From: Klebsiella huaxiensis
Lineage (GTDB): Bacteria; Pseudomonadota; Gammaproteobacteria; Enterobacterales; Enterobacteriaceae
NCBI RefSeq assembly: GCF_003261575.2
Contig: NZ_CP036175.1
Location: forward strand, 186,001-250,000
Length of the DNA: 64,000 nt
Reading direction: 5' to 3'
The notes under the pieces are model-generated. The model saw only the letters and a program-made list of their open reading frames with translations. It had not been told where the DNA came from and ran no database searches. Every line of letters starts with the position of its first letter. Position 1 is the stretch's first letter. The position numbers and the translations under genes were made by a program. Shown piece by piece: positions 26,590 through 34,461 of the stretch.

Positions 26590-28926
26590 TTAGCGTTTTT
26601 TACCCATTGCTGCGGCCAGCGCGTCCATCATCGCGCTGTTGCCCGCAGGCTGTGCGTCACGACCGCGTGGTGGCTTAGCCGCTTTTGCCGCCGGGCGATT
26701 GCCCTGAGGGCGATCGTTATTCCCGCCGCCGCGACGGGCATTGGTTTCGCCAGGCTGTTCGTCCAGGCGCATCGTCAGGGCGATACGCTTACGCTGCAGG
26801 TCAACTTCCATCACTTTGACCTTCACGATATCGCCCGCTTTGACCACGGTGTGCGGGTCTTCAACGAACTTATTCGACAGCGAAGAGATGTGCACCAGAC
26901 CGTCCTGATGCACGCCGATATCAACAAACGCGCCGAAGTTGGTGACGTTGGTGACCGCGCCTTCGAGGATCATCCCCGGCAGCAGGTCGTTCATCGTTTC
27001 GACGCCATCGGCGAACTGGGCGGTTTTAAACTCAGGACGCGGGTCGCGACCCGGTTTTTCCAGCTCTTTGATGATGTCGGAAACCGTCGGCACACCGAAT
27101 TTGTCATCGGTGAAATCAACGGCTCGTAGGTTGCGTAATTCGCTGCTGTTACCCATCAGATCTTGCAGCGCCTGCTGCGTCGCCGCCAGAATTCGCTCAA
27201 CCACCGGATACGCTTCCGGGTGCACGGTTGAGGCGTCCAGCGGGTTGTCGCCGTGGTTGATACGCAGGAAGCCCGCGCACTGTTCAAACGCTTTTGGCCC
27301 CAGACGGCTGACTTTAAGCAGTTGCTGGCGGTTCTGGAACTGACCGTTTTCATCACGCCAGGCGACAACATTTTGCGCCATCATGCGGGTCAGACCGGCA
27401 ACGCGGGTGAGCAGTGGTACCGATGCCGTGTTGAGGTCCACGCCAACGGCGTTCACGCAGTCTTCAACCACCGCATCCAGCTTACGCGCCAGCTGCGACT
27501 GACTGACATCATGCTGATACTGGCCAACCCCGATGGATTTCGGGTCGATTTTCACCAGTTCGGCCAGCGGATCCTGAAGACGGCGGGCGATAGAAACCGC
27601 GCCGCGCAGGGAAACGTCGAGGTCCGGGAACTCCAGCGCCGCCAGTTCTGAGGCGGAATAGACGGAAGCGCCCGCTTCGCTGACGATCACCTTCTGCGCG
27701 GTCACTTTCGGGAACTGTTGCTGCACGTCGAGGAAGAAGCGTTCGGTTTCACGCGAGGCGGTACCGTTGCCGATTGCCACCAGTTCAACATTGTGTTTTT
27801 CACACAACGCAGCTACCGCCACCGCCGCTTTGGCGGCCTGCCCGGTATGCGGGTAAATGGTATCGGTGGCGACCAGTTTGCCGGTGCCGTCGACAACCGC
27901 CACCTTCACGCCGGTACGCAGGCCGGGATCGAGACCCATAGTAGCGCGTAGCCCGGCCGGGGCCGCCATCAGCAGGTCATGCAGGTTGCGGGCGAAAACG
28001 TTGATCGCTTCGTCTTCCGCACGTTCGCGCACGGTGCCCATCAGCTCGGTTTCGAGGTGCATCAGCACCTTGATACGCCACGTCCAGCTCACTACGCCTT
28101 TACGCCAGCTATCCGCAGGAGCGTTATTCAAGCGCAGGCCGAGATGGTTGATAATAATTTGCTCGCCATGGCTCTCTTTCGGTGGCTCGTCAAACTGCGG
28201 ATCGGCATTCAGAGAGAGTTGCAGCACGCCTTCGTTGCGGCCGCGGAACATGGCCAGAGCACGATGTGACGGCACGGTAGAAATTGGTTCGTGATGATCG
28301 AAGTAGTCGCGGAATTTCGCCCCTTCCTCTTCTTTCCCACTCACCACGGTCGCGACCAGGTGGGCGTTCTTCCACAGATAATCACGCACTTTAGCCAGCA
28401 GCCCGGCATCTTCAGCGAAACGCTCCATCAGGATATAGCGCGCACCATCGAGAGCGGCTTTGCTATCCGCGACGCCTTTATCGGCGTCGATATATTTGAC
28501 GGCTTCGGTTTCTGGATCGTGGGACGGTTCGTTCCACAGCAGTTCAGCCAGCGGCTCCAGTCCGGCTTCAATGGCGATTTGCCCACGCGTGCGGCGTTTT
28601 TGTTTGTACGGCAGATAGAGGTCTTCAAGCTCGGTTTTACTCAACGTACCGTTGATGGCTTTTTCCAGCGCCTCGGTCAGTTTGCCTTGTTCGCCGATGG
28701 ACTTGAGGATCGTCTGGCGGCGGTCTTCGAGTTCACGCAGATAACCCAGGCGGGTTTCCAGATTACGCAGCTGCGTGTCATCCAGACCGCCGGTGACTTC
28801 TTTACGATAGCGTGCGATAAACGGCACGGTGTTCCCTTCATCAAGCAGGCGAACGGCAGCTTCTACCTGTTCAGCCCTGGCCTGAAGTTCACCCGCAATA
28901 ATGCGGCAGAGCGAATCATTCATCAT
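26590..28926 (-). CDS. tex: RNA-binding transcription accessory protein Tex
   Basis: This 778-residue nucleic-acid-binding protein is related to eukaryotic Spt6. It has an N-terminal helical Tex domain and a YqgF/RNase-H-like domain (GLDPGLRTGVKVAVVDGTG, near 330). A helix-hairpin-helix region follows (LNTASVPLLTRVAGLTRMMAQ). The C-terminal S1 RNA-binding domain (EGAVTNVTNFGAFVDIGVHQDGLVHISSLS) ends in a basic, Gly-rich tail. It sits next to greB, another transcription factor, as in E. coli. Confidence 0.95.
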   Translation of the reverse strand: MMNDSLCRIIAGELQARAEQVEAAVRLLDEGNTVPFIARYRKEVTGGLDDTQLRNLETRLGYLRELEDRRQTILKSIGEQGKLTEALEKAINGTLSKTELEDLYLPYKQKRRTRGQIAIEAGLEPLAELLWNEPSHDPETEAVKYIDADKGVADSKAALDGARYILMERFAEDAGLLAKVRDYLWKNAHLVATVVSGKEEEGAKFRDYFDHHEPISTVPSHRALAMFRGRNEGVLQLSLNADPQFDEPPKESHGEQIIINHLGLRLNNAPADSWRKGVVSWTWRIKVLMHLETELMGTVRERAEDEAINVFARNLHDLLMAAPAGLRATMGLDPGLRTGVKVAVVDGTGKLVATDTIYPHTGQAAKAAVAVAALCEKHNVELVAIGNGTASRETERFFLDVQQQFPKVTAQKVIVSEAGASVYSASELAALEFPDLDVSLRGAVSIARRLQDPLAELVKIDPKSIGVGQYQHDVSQSQLARKLDAVVEDCVNAVGVDLNTASVPLLTRVAGLTRMMAQNVVAWRDENGQFQNRQQLLKVSRLGPKAFEQCAGFLRINHGDNPLDASTVHPEAYPVVERILAATQQALQDLMGNSSELRNLRAVDFTDDKFGVPTVSDIIKELEKPGRDPRPEFKTAQFADGVETMNDLLPGMILEGAVTNVTNFGAFVDIGVHQDGLVHISSLSNKFVEDPHTVVKAGDIVKVKVMEVDLQRKRIALTMRLDEQPGETNARRGGGNNDRPQGNRPAAKAAKPPRGRDAQPAGNSAMMDALAAAMGKKR

Positions 28927-29031
28927 GGGTTTAATTCATCTTTAGGATCAAAAATCAGGGGGATAGTTATACGGACTGACACAGCAAAATGCCAGCCACG
29001 ACCAAAGCCTCTCGGAATGTTCCAGGGCTTA

Positions 29032-29176
29032 GAGCCTATCTCAGTAGGCGTAATTGGCGAAGACAGTTTGAACACGGACAGCGCGGAAGAACCGGAGCGT
29101 ACACGTAGTACGTGAGGATTCTGAGCACTGCCCAGGTTCAAAATGGCAAGCAAAATAGCCTTAATGGGATAGGCTC
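29032..29176. repeat. 145-bp palindromic repeat with 9-bp terminal inverted repeats
   Basis: The element begins GAGCCTATC and ends GATAGGCTC, a perfect 9-bp inverted repeat. Inside is a palindromic core GTACACGTAGTACGTGAGG and the mirrored phrases GACAGTTTGAACACGGACAG and GCCCAGGTTCAAAATGGCAA. It fills the space between greB and tex and its last base abuts the greB stop codon. I have the impression of a dispersed enterobacterial element of this type, but its family name is not certain to me. Confidence 0.7.
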
Positions 29177-29650
29177 TTATTTGACGTATTCAATCTCATT
29201 CACATACCAGGCGGCTTCCCCCGCAGGTGTGTTAACGATAGCCAGGTCGCCGACCTCTTTTTTCAGCAGCGCGCGCGCCATTGGCGAATCAATTGAGATG
29301 TAGTCGTTGCGCCCGAAGATTTCATCATAGCCGACGATGCGAAAGCGCTTGGTATCGCCATCATCGTTTTCAATCTCCACCCACGCGCCGAAGAACACCT
29401 TGCCTTCCTGCTGCGGGGAGTAATCAACGATTTTCAGATGCTCAAGGCATTTGGTCAGGTAGCGCACCCGGCGGTCGATTTCGCGCAGGCGTTTTTTGTT
29501 GTACTGGTAGTCGGCGTTCTCGCTGCGGTCGCCGAGGCTCGCCGCCCAGGTCACTTTTTTTGTGACTTCCGGGCGCTCTTCGCGCCACAGATAATCCATC
29601 TCTTTTTTAAGTTTTTCATACCCTTCACGGGTGATCAGCGGCGTTTTCAT
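29177..29650 (-). CDS. greB: Transcription elongation factor GreB
   Basis: GreB stimulates RNA polymerase to cleave backtracked transcripts. It is 157 residues. The N-terminal coiled coil carries the acidic tip LGDRSENADYQYNKKRLREIDRR, where the catalytic Asp and Glu reside. The C-terminal FKBP-like domain ends VGDLAIVNTPAGEAAWYVNEIEYV. It is divergent from ompR. Confidence 0.96.
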   Translation of the reverse strand: MKTPLITREGYEKLKKEMDYLWREERPEVTKKVTWAASLGDRSENADYQYNKKRLREIDRRVRYLTKCLEHLKIVDYSPQQEGKVFFGAWVEIENDDGDTKRFRIVGYDEIFGRNDYISIDSPMARALLKKEVGDLAIVNTPAGEAAWYVNEIEYVK

Positions 29651-29743
29651 CGGGAGTCCTGGTTCCTGTTACACATCTTTGTGCGATGGTGCGCACAATT
29701 CGTCGCACGTAATAATACCGACAGGATAAATAATGTGTCTTAT

Positions 29744-29763
29744 GCTTAAATGTATACTTAAGC
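29744..29763. promoter_or_regulatory. Palindrome in the greB-ompR spacer
   Basis: GCTTAA-ATGTATAC-TTAAGC has perfect 6-bp arms. It lies about 125 bp upstream of the ompR ATG, in the shared promoter region of greB and ompR. It could be a regulator binding site. No protein is assigned. Confidence 0.3.
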
Positions 29764-29886
29764 TGCTGTTAAATATGCTTTGTAACAATTTAGCCTGGAA
29801 TATATACCAGATTTCGCTGGTGAGCGACCCGGGCTTTTTTGAGAATACGCACTGACAAATGCAGTGAACCTTTGGGAGTATAAACA

Positions 29887-30606
29887 ATGCAAGAGAATTA
29901 TAAGATTCTGGTTGTCGATGACGACATGCGCCTGCGTGCGCTACTCGAACGTTATCTGACCGAGCAGGGCTTCCAGGTTCGTAGCGTGGCGAACGCTGAA
30001 CAGATGGATCGCCTGCTGACCCGAGAGTCCTTCCACCTGATGGTGTTGGATCTCATGCTACCTGGCGAAGATGGCCTGTCCATTTGCCGTCGCCTGCGTA
30101 GCCAAAGCAACCCGATGCCGATCATTATGGTGACGGCAAAAGGGGAAGAAGTTGATCGTATCGTTGGCCTGGAAATTGGCGCTGACGACTACATTCCAAA
30201 ACCGTTTAACCCACGTGAACTGCTGGCCCGCATCCGCGCCGTGCTGCGCCGCCAGGCCAACGAATTGCCGGGTGCGCCGTCACAAGAAGAAGCGGTTATC
30301 GCCTTCGGTAAGTTCAAACTGAACCTCGGCACTCGCGAGATGTTCCGTGAAGATGAGCCAATGCCGCTGACCAGCGGTGAATTCGCGGTGCTGAAAGCGC
30401 TGGTTAGCCACCCGCGTGAGCCGCTGTCCCGCGATAAGCTGATGAACCTCGCCCGTGGCCGTGAGTACTCGGCAATGGAGCGTTCCATCGACGTACAAAT
30501 CTCCCGCCTGCGCCGCATGGTGGAAGAAGATCCAGCACATCCACGCTATATCCAGACCGTTTGGGGCCTGGGCTACGTCTTCGTACCGGACGGCGCTAAG
30601 GCATGA
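29887..30606 (+). CDS. ompR: Osmolarity response regulator OmpR
   Basis: This 239-residue cytosolic response regulator controls porin genes with EnvZ. The receiver domain shows the acidic pocket VVDDDMR, the phospho-acceptor Asp55 in MVLDLMLPGEDG and the Lys in IPKPFNPRELL. The C-terminal winged helix contains RSIDVQISRLRRMVEED. GGGAG lies upstream of the start. Its stop overlaps the envZ ATG by 4 nt (ATGA). Confidence 0.98.
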   Translation: MQENYKILVVDDDMRLRALLERYLTEQGFQVRSVANAEQMDRLLTRESFHLMVLDLMLPGEDGLSICRRLRSQSNPMPIIMVTAKGEEVDRIVGLEIGADDYIPKPFNPRELLARIRAVLRRQANELPGAPSQEEAVIAFGKFKLNLGTREMFREDEPMPLTSGEFAVLKALVSHPREPLSRDKLMNLARGREYSAMERSIDVQISRLRRMVEEDPAHPRYIQTVWGLGYVFVPDGAKA

Positions 30607-31964
30607 AACGCGTGCGCTTTTCGCCGCGAAGCTCATTTGCCCGCACCCTGCTACTGATTGTCACCTTGCTGTTCGTCAGTCTGGTGACGACCTATTTAGT
30701 GGTGCTGAATTTCGCGATCCTGCCGAGTCTTCAGCAGTTTAATAAGGTTCTGGCCTACGAAGTCCGTATGCTGATGACCGATAAGCTGCAACTGGAAGAT
30801 GGCACCCAACTGGTGGTGCCGCCGGCGTTTCGGCGCGAGATTTACCGCGAGCTGGGCATTTCGCTTTATTCCAATGAAGCGGCGGAAGACGCAGGCCTGC
30901 GCTGGGCGCAGCATTACGAATTCTTAAGTCAGCAGATGGCGCATCAGCTGGGCGGGCCGACCGAGGTGCGGGTTGAGGTGAACAAAAGCTCCCCCGTGGT
31001 CTGGCTGAAAACCTGGCTCTCGCCCAATATCTGGGTGCGCGTCCCGCTGACCGAAATCCATCAGGGCGACTTCTCGCCGCTGTTCCGCTATACCCTGGCG
31101 ATTATGCTGTTGGCGATTGGCGGCGCCTGGCTCTTTATTCGAATTCAGAACCGACCTCTTGTCGACCTGGAGCACGCAGCGCTTCAGGTCGGGCGAGGCA
31201 TTATTCCTCCACCGTTGCGCGAATACGGCGCATCGGAAGTTCGTTCGGTAACCCGAGCCTTTAACCATATGGCGTCGGGCGTCAAACAGCTAGCGGATGA
31301 CCGTACGCTGCTGATGGCCGGGGTGAGTCACGATCTGCGTACGCCGCTGACGCGCATCCGTCTGGCGACGGAGATGATGAGCGAAGAGGACGGTTACCTT
31401 GCCGAGTCGATTAATAAAGATATTGAAGAGTGCAACGCCATCATCGAGCAGTTTATCGACTACCTGCGCACTGGCCAGGAGATGCCGATGGAGCTGGCTG
31501 ACCTTAACTCGGTGTTGGGTGAAGTGATTGCGGCCGAAAGCGGCTACGAGCGTGAAATCGCCACCGACCTGCAGGCTGGTGAAATTCCGCTGCGGATACA
31601 TCCGCTGTCTATCAAGCGCGCGTTGGCCAATATGGTCGTGAACGCCGCCCGCTATGGTAACGGCTGGATTAAAGTCAGCAGCGGGAGCGAAGGTGGTCGG
31701 GCATGGTTCCAGGTTGAGGATGACGGTCCGGGCATTAAACCAGAGCAACGCGAGCATCTGTTCCAGCCGTTCGTTCGTGGTGACAGCGCCCGCACCATCA
31801 GCGGAACGGGCCTGGGGTTAGCTATCGTTCAGCGTATTGTCGATAACCATAATGGCAAGCTGGAGCTGGGCTCCAGCGAGCGCGGTGGGTTATTGATTCG
31901 TGCCTGGTTTCCGGTTCCGGTGAATCGCGCCCTGCCGCCAATAAAACCGACCAAAGAGAGTTAA
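30603..31964 (+). CDS. envZ: Osmosensor histidine kinase EnvZ
   Basis: EnvZ is an inner-membrane sensor kinase and phosphatase for OmpR, 453 residues long. Two transmembrane helices (about 16-46 and 160-180) flank a periplasmic domain. HAMP and the dimerisation helix follow, with the phospho-accepting His in MAGVSHDLRTPLTRIRL (His243). The catalytic domain has N, G1 (VEDDGPGI) and G2 (SGTGLGLAIV) boxes. In E. coli it is followed by pckA, but here sgbE comes next after a repeat-filled spacer. Confidence 0.97.
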   Translation: MKRVRFSPRSSFARTLLLIVTLLFVSLVTTYLVVLNFAILPSLQQFNKVLAYEVRMLMTDKLQLEDGTQLVVPPAFRREIYRELGISLYSNEAAEDAGLRWAQHYEFLSQQMAHQLGGPTEVRVEVNKSSPVVWLKTWLSPNIWVRVPLTEIHQGDFSPLFRYTLAIMLLAIGGAWLFIRIQNRPLVDLEHAALQVGRGIIPPPLREYGASEVRSVTRAFNHMASGVKQLADDRTLLMAGVSHDLRTPLTRIRLATEMMSEEDGYLAESINKDIEECNAIIEQFIDYLRTGQEMPMELADLNSVLGEVIAAESGYEREIATDLQAGEIPLRIHPLSIKRALANMVVNAARYGNGWIKVSSGSEGGRAWFQVEDDGPGIKPEQREHLFQPFVRGDSARTISGTGLGLAIVQRIVDNHNGKLELGSSERGGLLIRAWFPVPVNRALPPIKPTKES

Positions 31965-31984
31965 GTCTGCAACAACCCGGCGCG

Positions 31985-32247
31985 CCCGGTTTTGTCGCCC
32001 GGGCAAGGCGCGTTAAGCAGCGCCCCCGGGAAAGTCCGCGCGATATTTCAGTCAGAGACATCCCCGGGTTGCGGCTGGCGCCCTATCCGGTCTACCTGAG
32101 TGCGGAGGTTCGTGGCTTCCCGGGGGCGGTGCTGCGCACCTGCCCGGGCTACAAAACCCCATGAACCCGTAGCCCGGGCAAGGCGCGTTAAGCGCCGCCC
32201 CCGGGAAAGCGCGCACGAAATTTCAGTCAGAGACATCCCCGGATTGC
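31985..32247. repeat. Duplicated REP-type block between envZ and sgbE
   Basis: A unit of about 75 bp occurs twice in direct orientation, at about 31996-32072 and 32172-32247. Each copy reads GCCCGGGCAAGGCGCGTTAA, then GCGCCCCCGGGAAAG, then ATTTCAGTCAGAGACATCCC. Between them lies an oppositely oriented REP pair (CTTCCCGGGGGCGGTGCTGC, CACCTGCCCGGGCTAC). No gene is present. Confidence 0.85.
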
Positions 32248-32253
32248 CGGGCG

Positions 32254-32952
32254 TTAGTTTTGCCCGTAATAGGCATTCGCGCCGTGTTTACGCAGATAGT
32301 GTTTATCGAGCAGTTCAGACTGCATATCCGGCAACTGCGGGGCCAACTGGCGTGAGAACAGCCCCATATAGGCACACTCCTCAAGGACCACGGCGTTGTG
32401 CACGGCGTCAGCGGCATTTTTACCCCAGGCAAACGGGCCGTGTGAATGAACTAATACCGCCGGGATTTGCGCCGGATCCAGACCGCGCTGTTCAAAGGTT
32501 TTAATAATCACCTCGCCGGTCTGATACTCGTATTCGCCGTTAATTTCCTCAACGGTCATCAGTCGGGTACAGGGGATCGCGCCATAGAAATAGTCGGCGT
32601 GGGTGGTGCCCCAGGCGGGCAGGTCGAGCCCGGCCTGCGACCAGATCGTCGCATGGCGGGAATGGGTATGCACGATCCCACCGATCTGTGGATAGCGGCG
32701 ATAGAGCGCCAGATGGGTCGCGGTATCGGACGACGGTTTTTTGTTGCCTTCAACGACCTTACCGCTGGCGATCTCTACTACCACCATATCGTCGGCGGTC
32801 ATCACCTCATATTCAACGCCGGAAGGCTTGATGATCATCAGTTTGCGCGTCTCATCGACCGCGCTGACGTTGCCCCAGGTAAAGGTGACCAGCCCGTGCG
32901 CCGGAAGCGCCAGGTTTGCCGTCAGCACCTCGGCTTTCAGTTGCTCTAACAT
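32254..32952 (-). CDS. sgbE: L-ribulose-5-phosphate 4-epimerase, SgbE/UlaF type
   Basis: This 232-residue class II aldolase-fold enzyme converts L-ribulose 5-phosphate to D-xylulose 5-phosphate. The zinc site is visible in GGIVHTHSRHATIWSQAG and HADYFYG. The substrate loop GNVSAVD and the late VHSHGPFAWG also fit. The gene is the last of the yia-lyx-sgb operon and overlaps sgbU by 7 nt. It is assigned as SgbE rather than AraD or UlaF by operon position and length. Confidence 0.93.
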   Translation of the reverse strand: MLEQLKAEVLTANLALPAHGLVTFTWGNVSAVDETRKLMIIKPSGVEYEVMTADDMVVVEIASGKVVEGNKKPSSDTATHLALYRRYPQIGGIVHTHSRHATIWSQAGLDLPAWGTTHADYFYGAIPCTRLMTVEEINGEYEYQTGEVIIKTFEQRGLDPAQIPAVLVHSHGPFAWGKNAADAVHNAVVLEECAYMGLFSRQLAPQLPDMQSELLDKHYLRKHGANAYYGQN

Positions 32953-33806
32953 GTGAAACCTCCTTCCTGCATCCGTGATTCAATCCAGCGGCGGGCCTGG
33001 ATAATTTCCAGCACCGGCTCGCTGGCTTTCTCTGTCCACATCTCAATCAGAAATGAACCGCGATAATTCAGCTCATGTAGCGTTTTGAAGATGCCAACAA
33101 AATCAACGCATCCTTCGCCAAACGGCACGTCGCGGAACTGGCCGGGGCTGTCACCGGTCACCGGCAACGTGTCTTTCAGGTGGATAGCTGCGATACGGTC
33201 GATACCCAGCTTCAGTTCGGCGGTCACGTCGTTCCCCCAGGCGCTGAGGTTGCCGACGTCTGGATAAACGGTGAACCACGGTGACGAAAGCATCTCGTCC
33301 CACTTTTTCCACTTACTGATGGAGTTCATAAACGCGGTATCCATGATCTCCACCGCCAGCATCACTTGAGCCGCTGCGGCTTGTTCCACCGCCCAGGCCA
33401 GCCCTTCGGCGAAACGTTGCTGGGTGCCTTCGTCGTGCTCTTCGTAATAGACGTCGTAACCTGCCAGCTGGATGGTGCGGATACCGAGATCGCGCGCCAG
33501 GCGAATGGCTTTAGTCATGATCTCCCTCGCCCGTTTGCGAACCGCTTCATCGCGGCTGCCGAAAGGGAAGCGACGATGGGCGGACAAGCACATGGATGGG
33601 ATGGCGACGCCGCTTTCCAGCATCGCGCTCACCAGCGATGCGCGCTGAGCCGAAGTCCATTCGAGGCGCGAAAGGCGTTCATCCGTTTCATCCACCGACA
33701 TCTCAACAAAATCAAAACCGCAGCTTTTTGCCAGCACCAGCCGCTCCGGCCAACTGAGATCTTTCGCCAGTGCTTTCTCGTAAATACCTAATGGATGATT
33801 ACGCAT
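32946..33806 (-). CDS. sgbU: L-xylulose-5-phosphate 3-epimerase, SgbU/UlaE type
   Basis: This 286-residue TIM-barrel epimerase (xylose isomerase-like fold) converts L-xylulose 5-phosphate to L-ribulose 5-phosphate. Conserved features are FDFVEMSVDETDERLSRLEW, AVEIMDTAFMNS and HLKDT with metal-binding Glu and His. The start at 33806 (MRNHPLGIYEKAL) gives the family N-terminus, while a longer in-frame reading runs into sgbH. It overlaps both neighbours, as in a tight operon. Confidence 0.94.
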   Translation of the reverse strand: MRNHPLGIYEKALAKDLSWPERLVLAKSCGFDFVEMSVDETDERLSRLEWTSAQRASLVSAMLESGVAIPSMCLSAHRRFPFGSRDEAVRKRAREIMTKAIRLARDLGIRTIQLAGYDVYYEEHDEGTQQRFAEGLAWAVEQAAAAQVMLAVEIMDTAFMNSISKWKKWDEMLSSPWFTVYPDVGNLSAWGNDVTAELKLGIDRIAAIHLKDTLPVTGDSPGQFRDVPFGEGCVDFVGIFKTLHELNYRGSFLIEMWTEKASEPVLEIIQARRWIESRMQEGGFTC

Positions 33807-34461
33807 GCTTTTTTCCCCAGATGGCGTCAATTTGGGCGTGGAATTCGGCGGCGACCTGTGCCGGATGGGCAGCTCCTGCCAGCGCCCGTCCGGCGATAAA
33901 CGCCTTGACGTTAATGTCGCGGAACAGCGGCAGATCCGCTGGGGTAATACCGCCGGTAATCGATAGTTCAAGGCCGATGTCGGACAACGCTTTCATACGC
34001 GTCAGATCCGCTTCGCCCCACAGCTGCCCGCTGGCCTGCGCATCGCGTCCGCGGTGATAAATCGCCTGGCGAACCCCGACGCGATACCAGTCTCGGGCGT
34101 CGTCCAGCGTCCAGTTACCGAACAGTTCCATTTGAATTTCACCGCCGCAGGACTTGGCAACGGCGTGGCCTTTCTCGACCGTGGCGAGCGGCGCGGCGCA
34201 GATGATAGTCATCCAGTTAGCTCCGGCGGTAAACGCCTGCTGCGCCAGGGTTTCGCCAGCATCGGCCACCTTCCAGTCGGCGACGATGATTTTTTCTGGG
34301 CACTGTGCTCGCAGGGCTTTCACCGCGCTAAGGCCTTCGGTTAAACAAAGGATGGTGCCCGCTTCAACGATATCGACATGGTCCTGTAGCAGGGCAACAT
34401 CGCGGCTTGCGGCCTCCAGATTGGTGTGGTCGAGCGCCAGTTGCAGTAGGGGTCGGCTCAT
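33799..34461 (-). CDS. sgbH: 3-keto-L-gulonate-6-phosphate decarboxylase, SgbH/UlaD type
   Basis: This 220-residue Mg-dependent TIM-barrel decarboxylase of the OMPDC suprafamily turns 3-keto-L-gulonate 6-phosphate into L-xylulose 5-phosphate and CO2. The active-site strand motif is IIVADWKVADAG, with Asp-x-Lys-x-x-Asp. The phosphate-binding end reads SITGGITPADL. It overlaps lyxK by 4 nt and sgbU by 8 nt. Confidence 0.95.
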   Translation of the reverse strand: MSRPLLQLALDHTNLEAASRDVALLQDHVDIVEAGTILCLTEGLSAVKALRAQCPEKIIVADWKVADAGETLAQQAFTAGANWMTIICAAPLATVEKGHAVAKSCGGEIQMELFGNWTLDDARDWYRVGVRQAIYHRGRDAQASGQLWGEADLTRMKALSDIGLELSITGGITPADLPLFRDINVKAFIAGRALAGAAHPAQVAAEFHAQIDAIWGKKHA

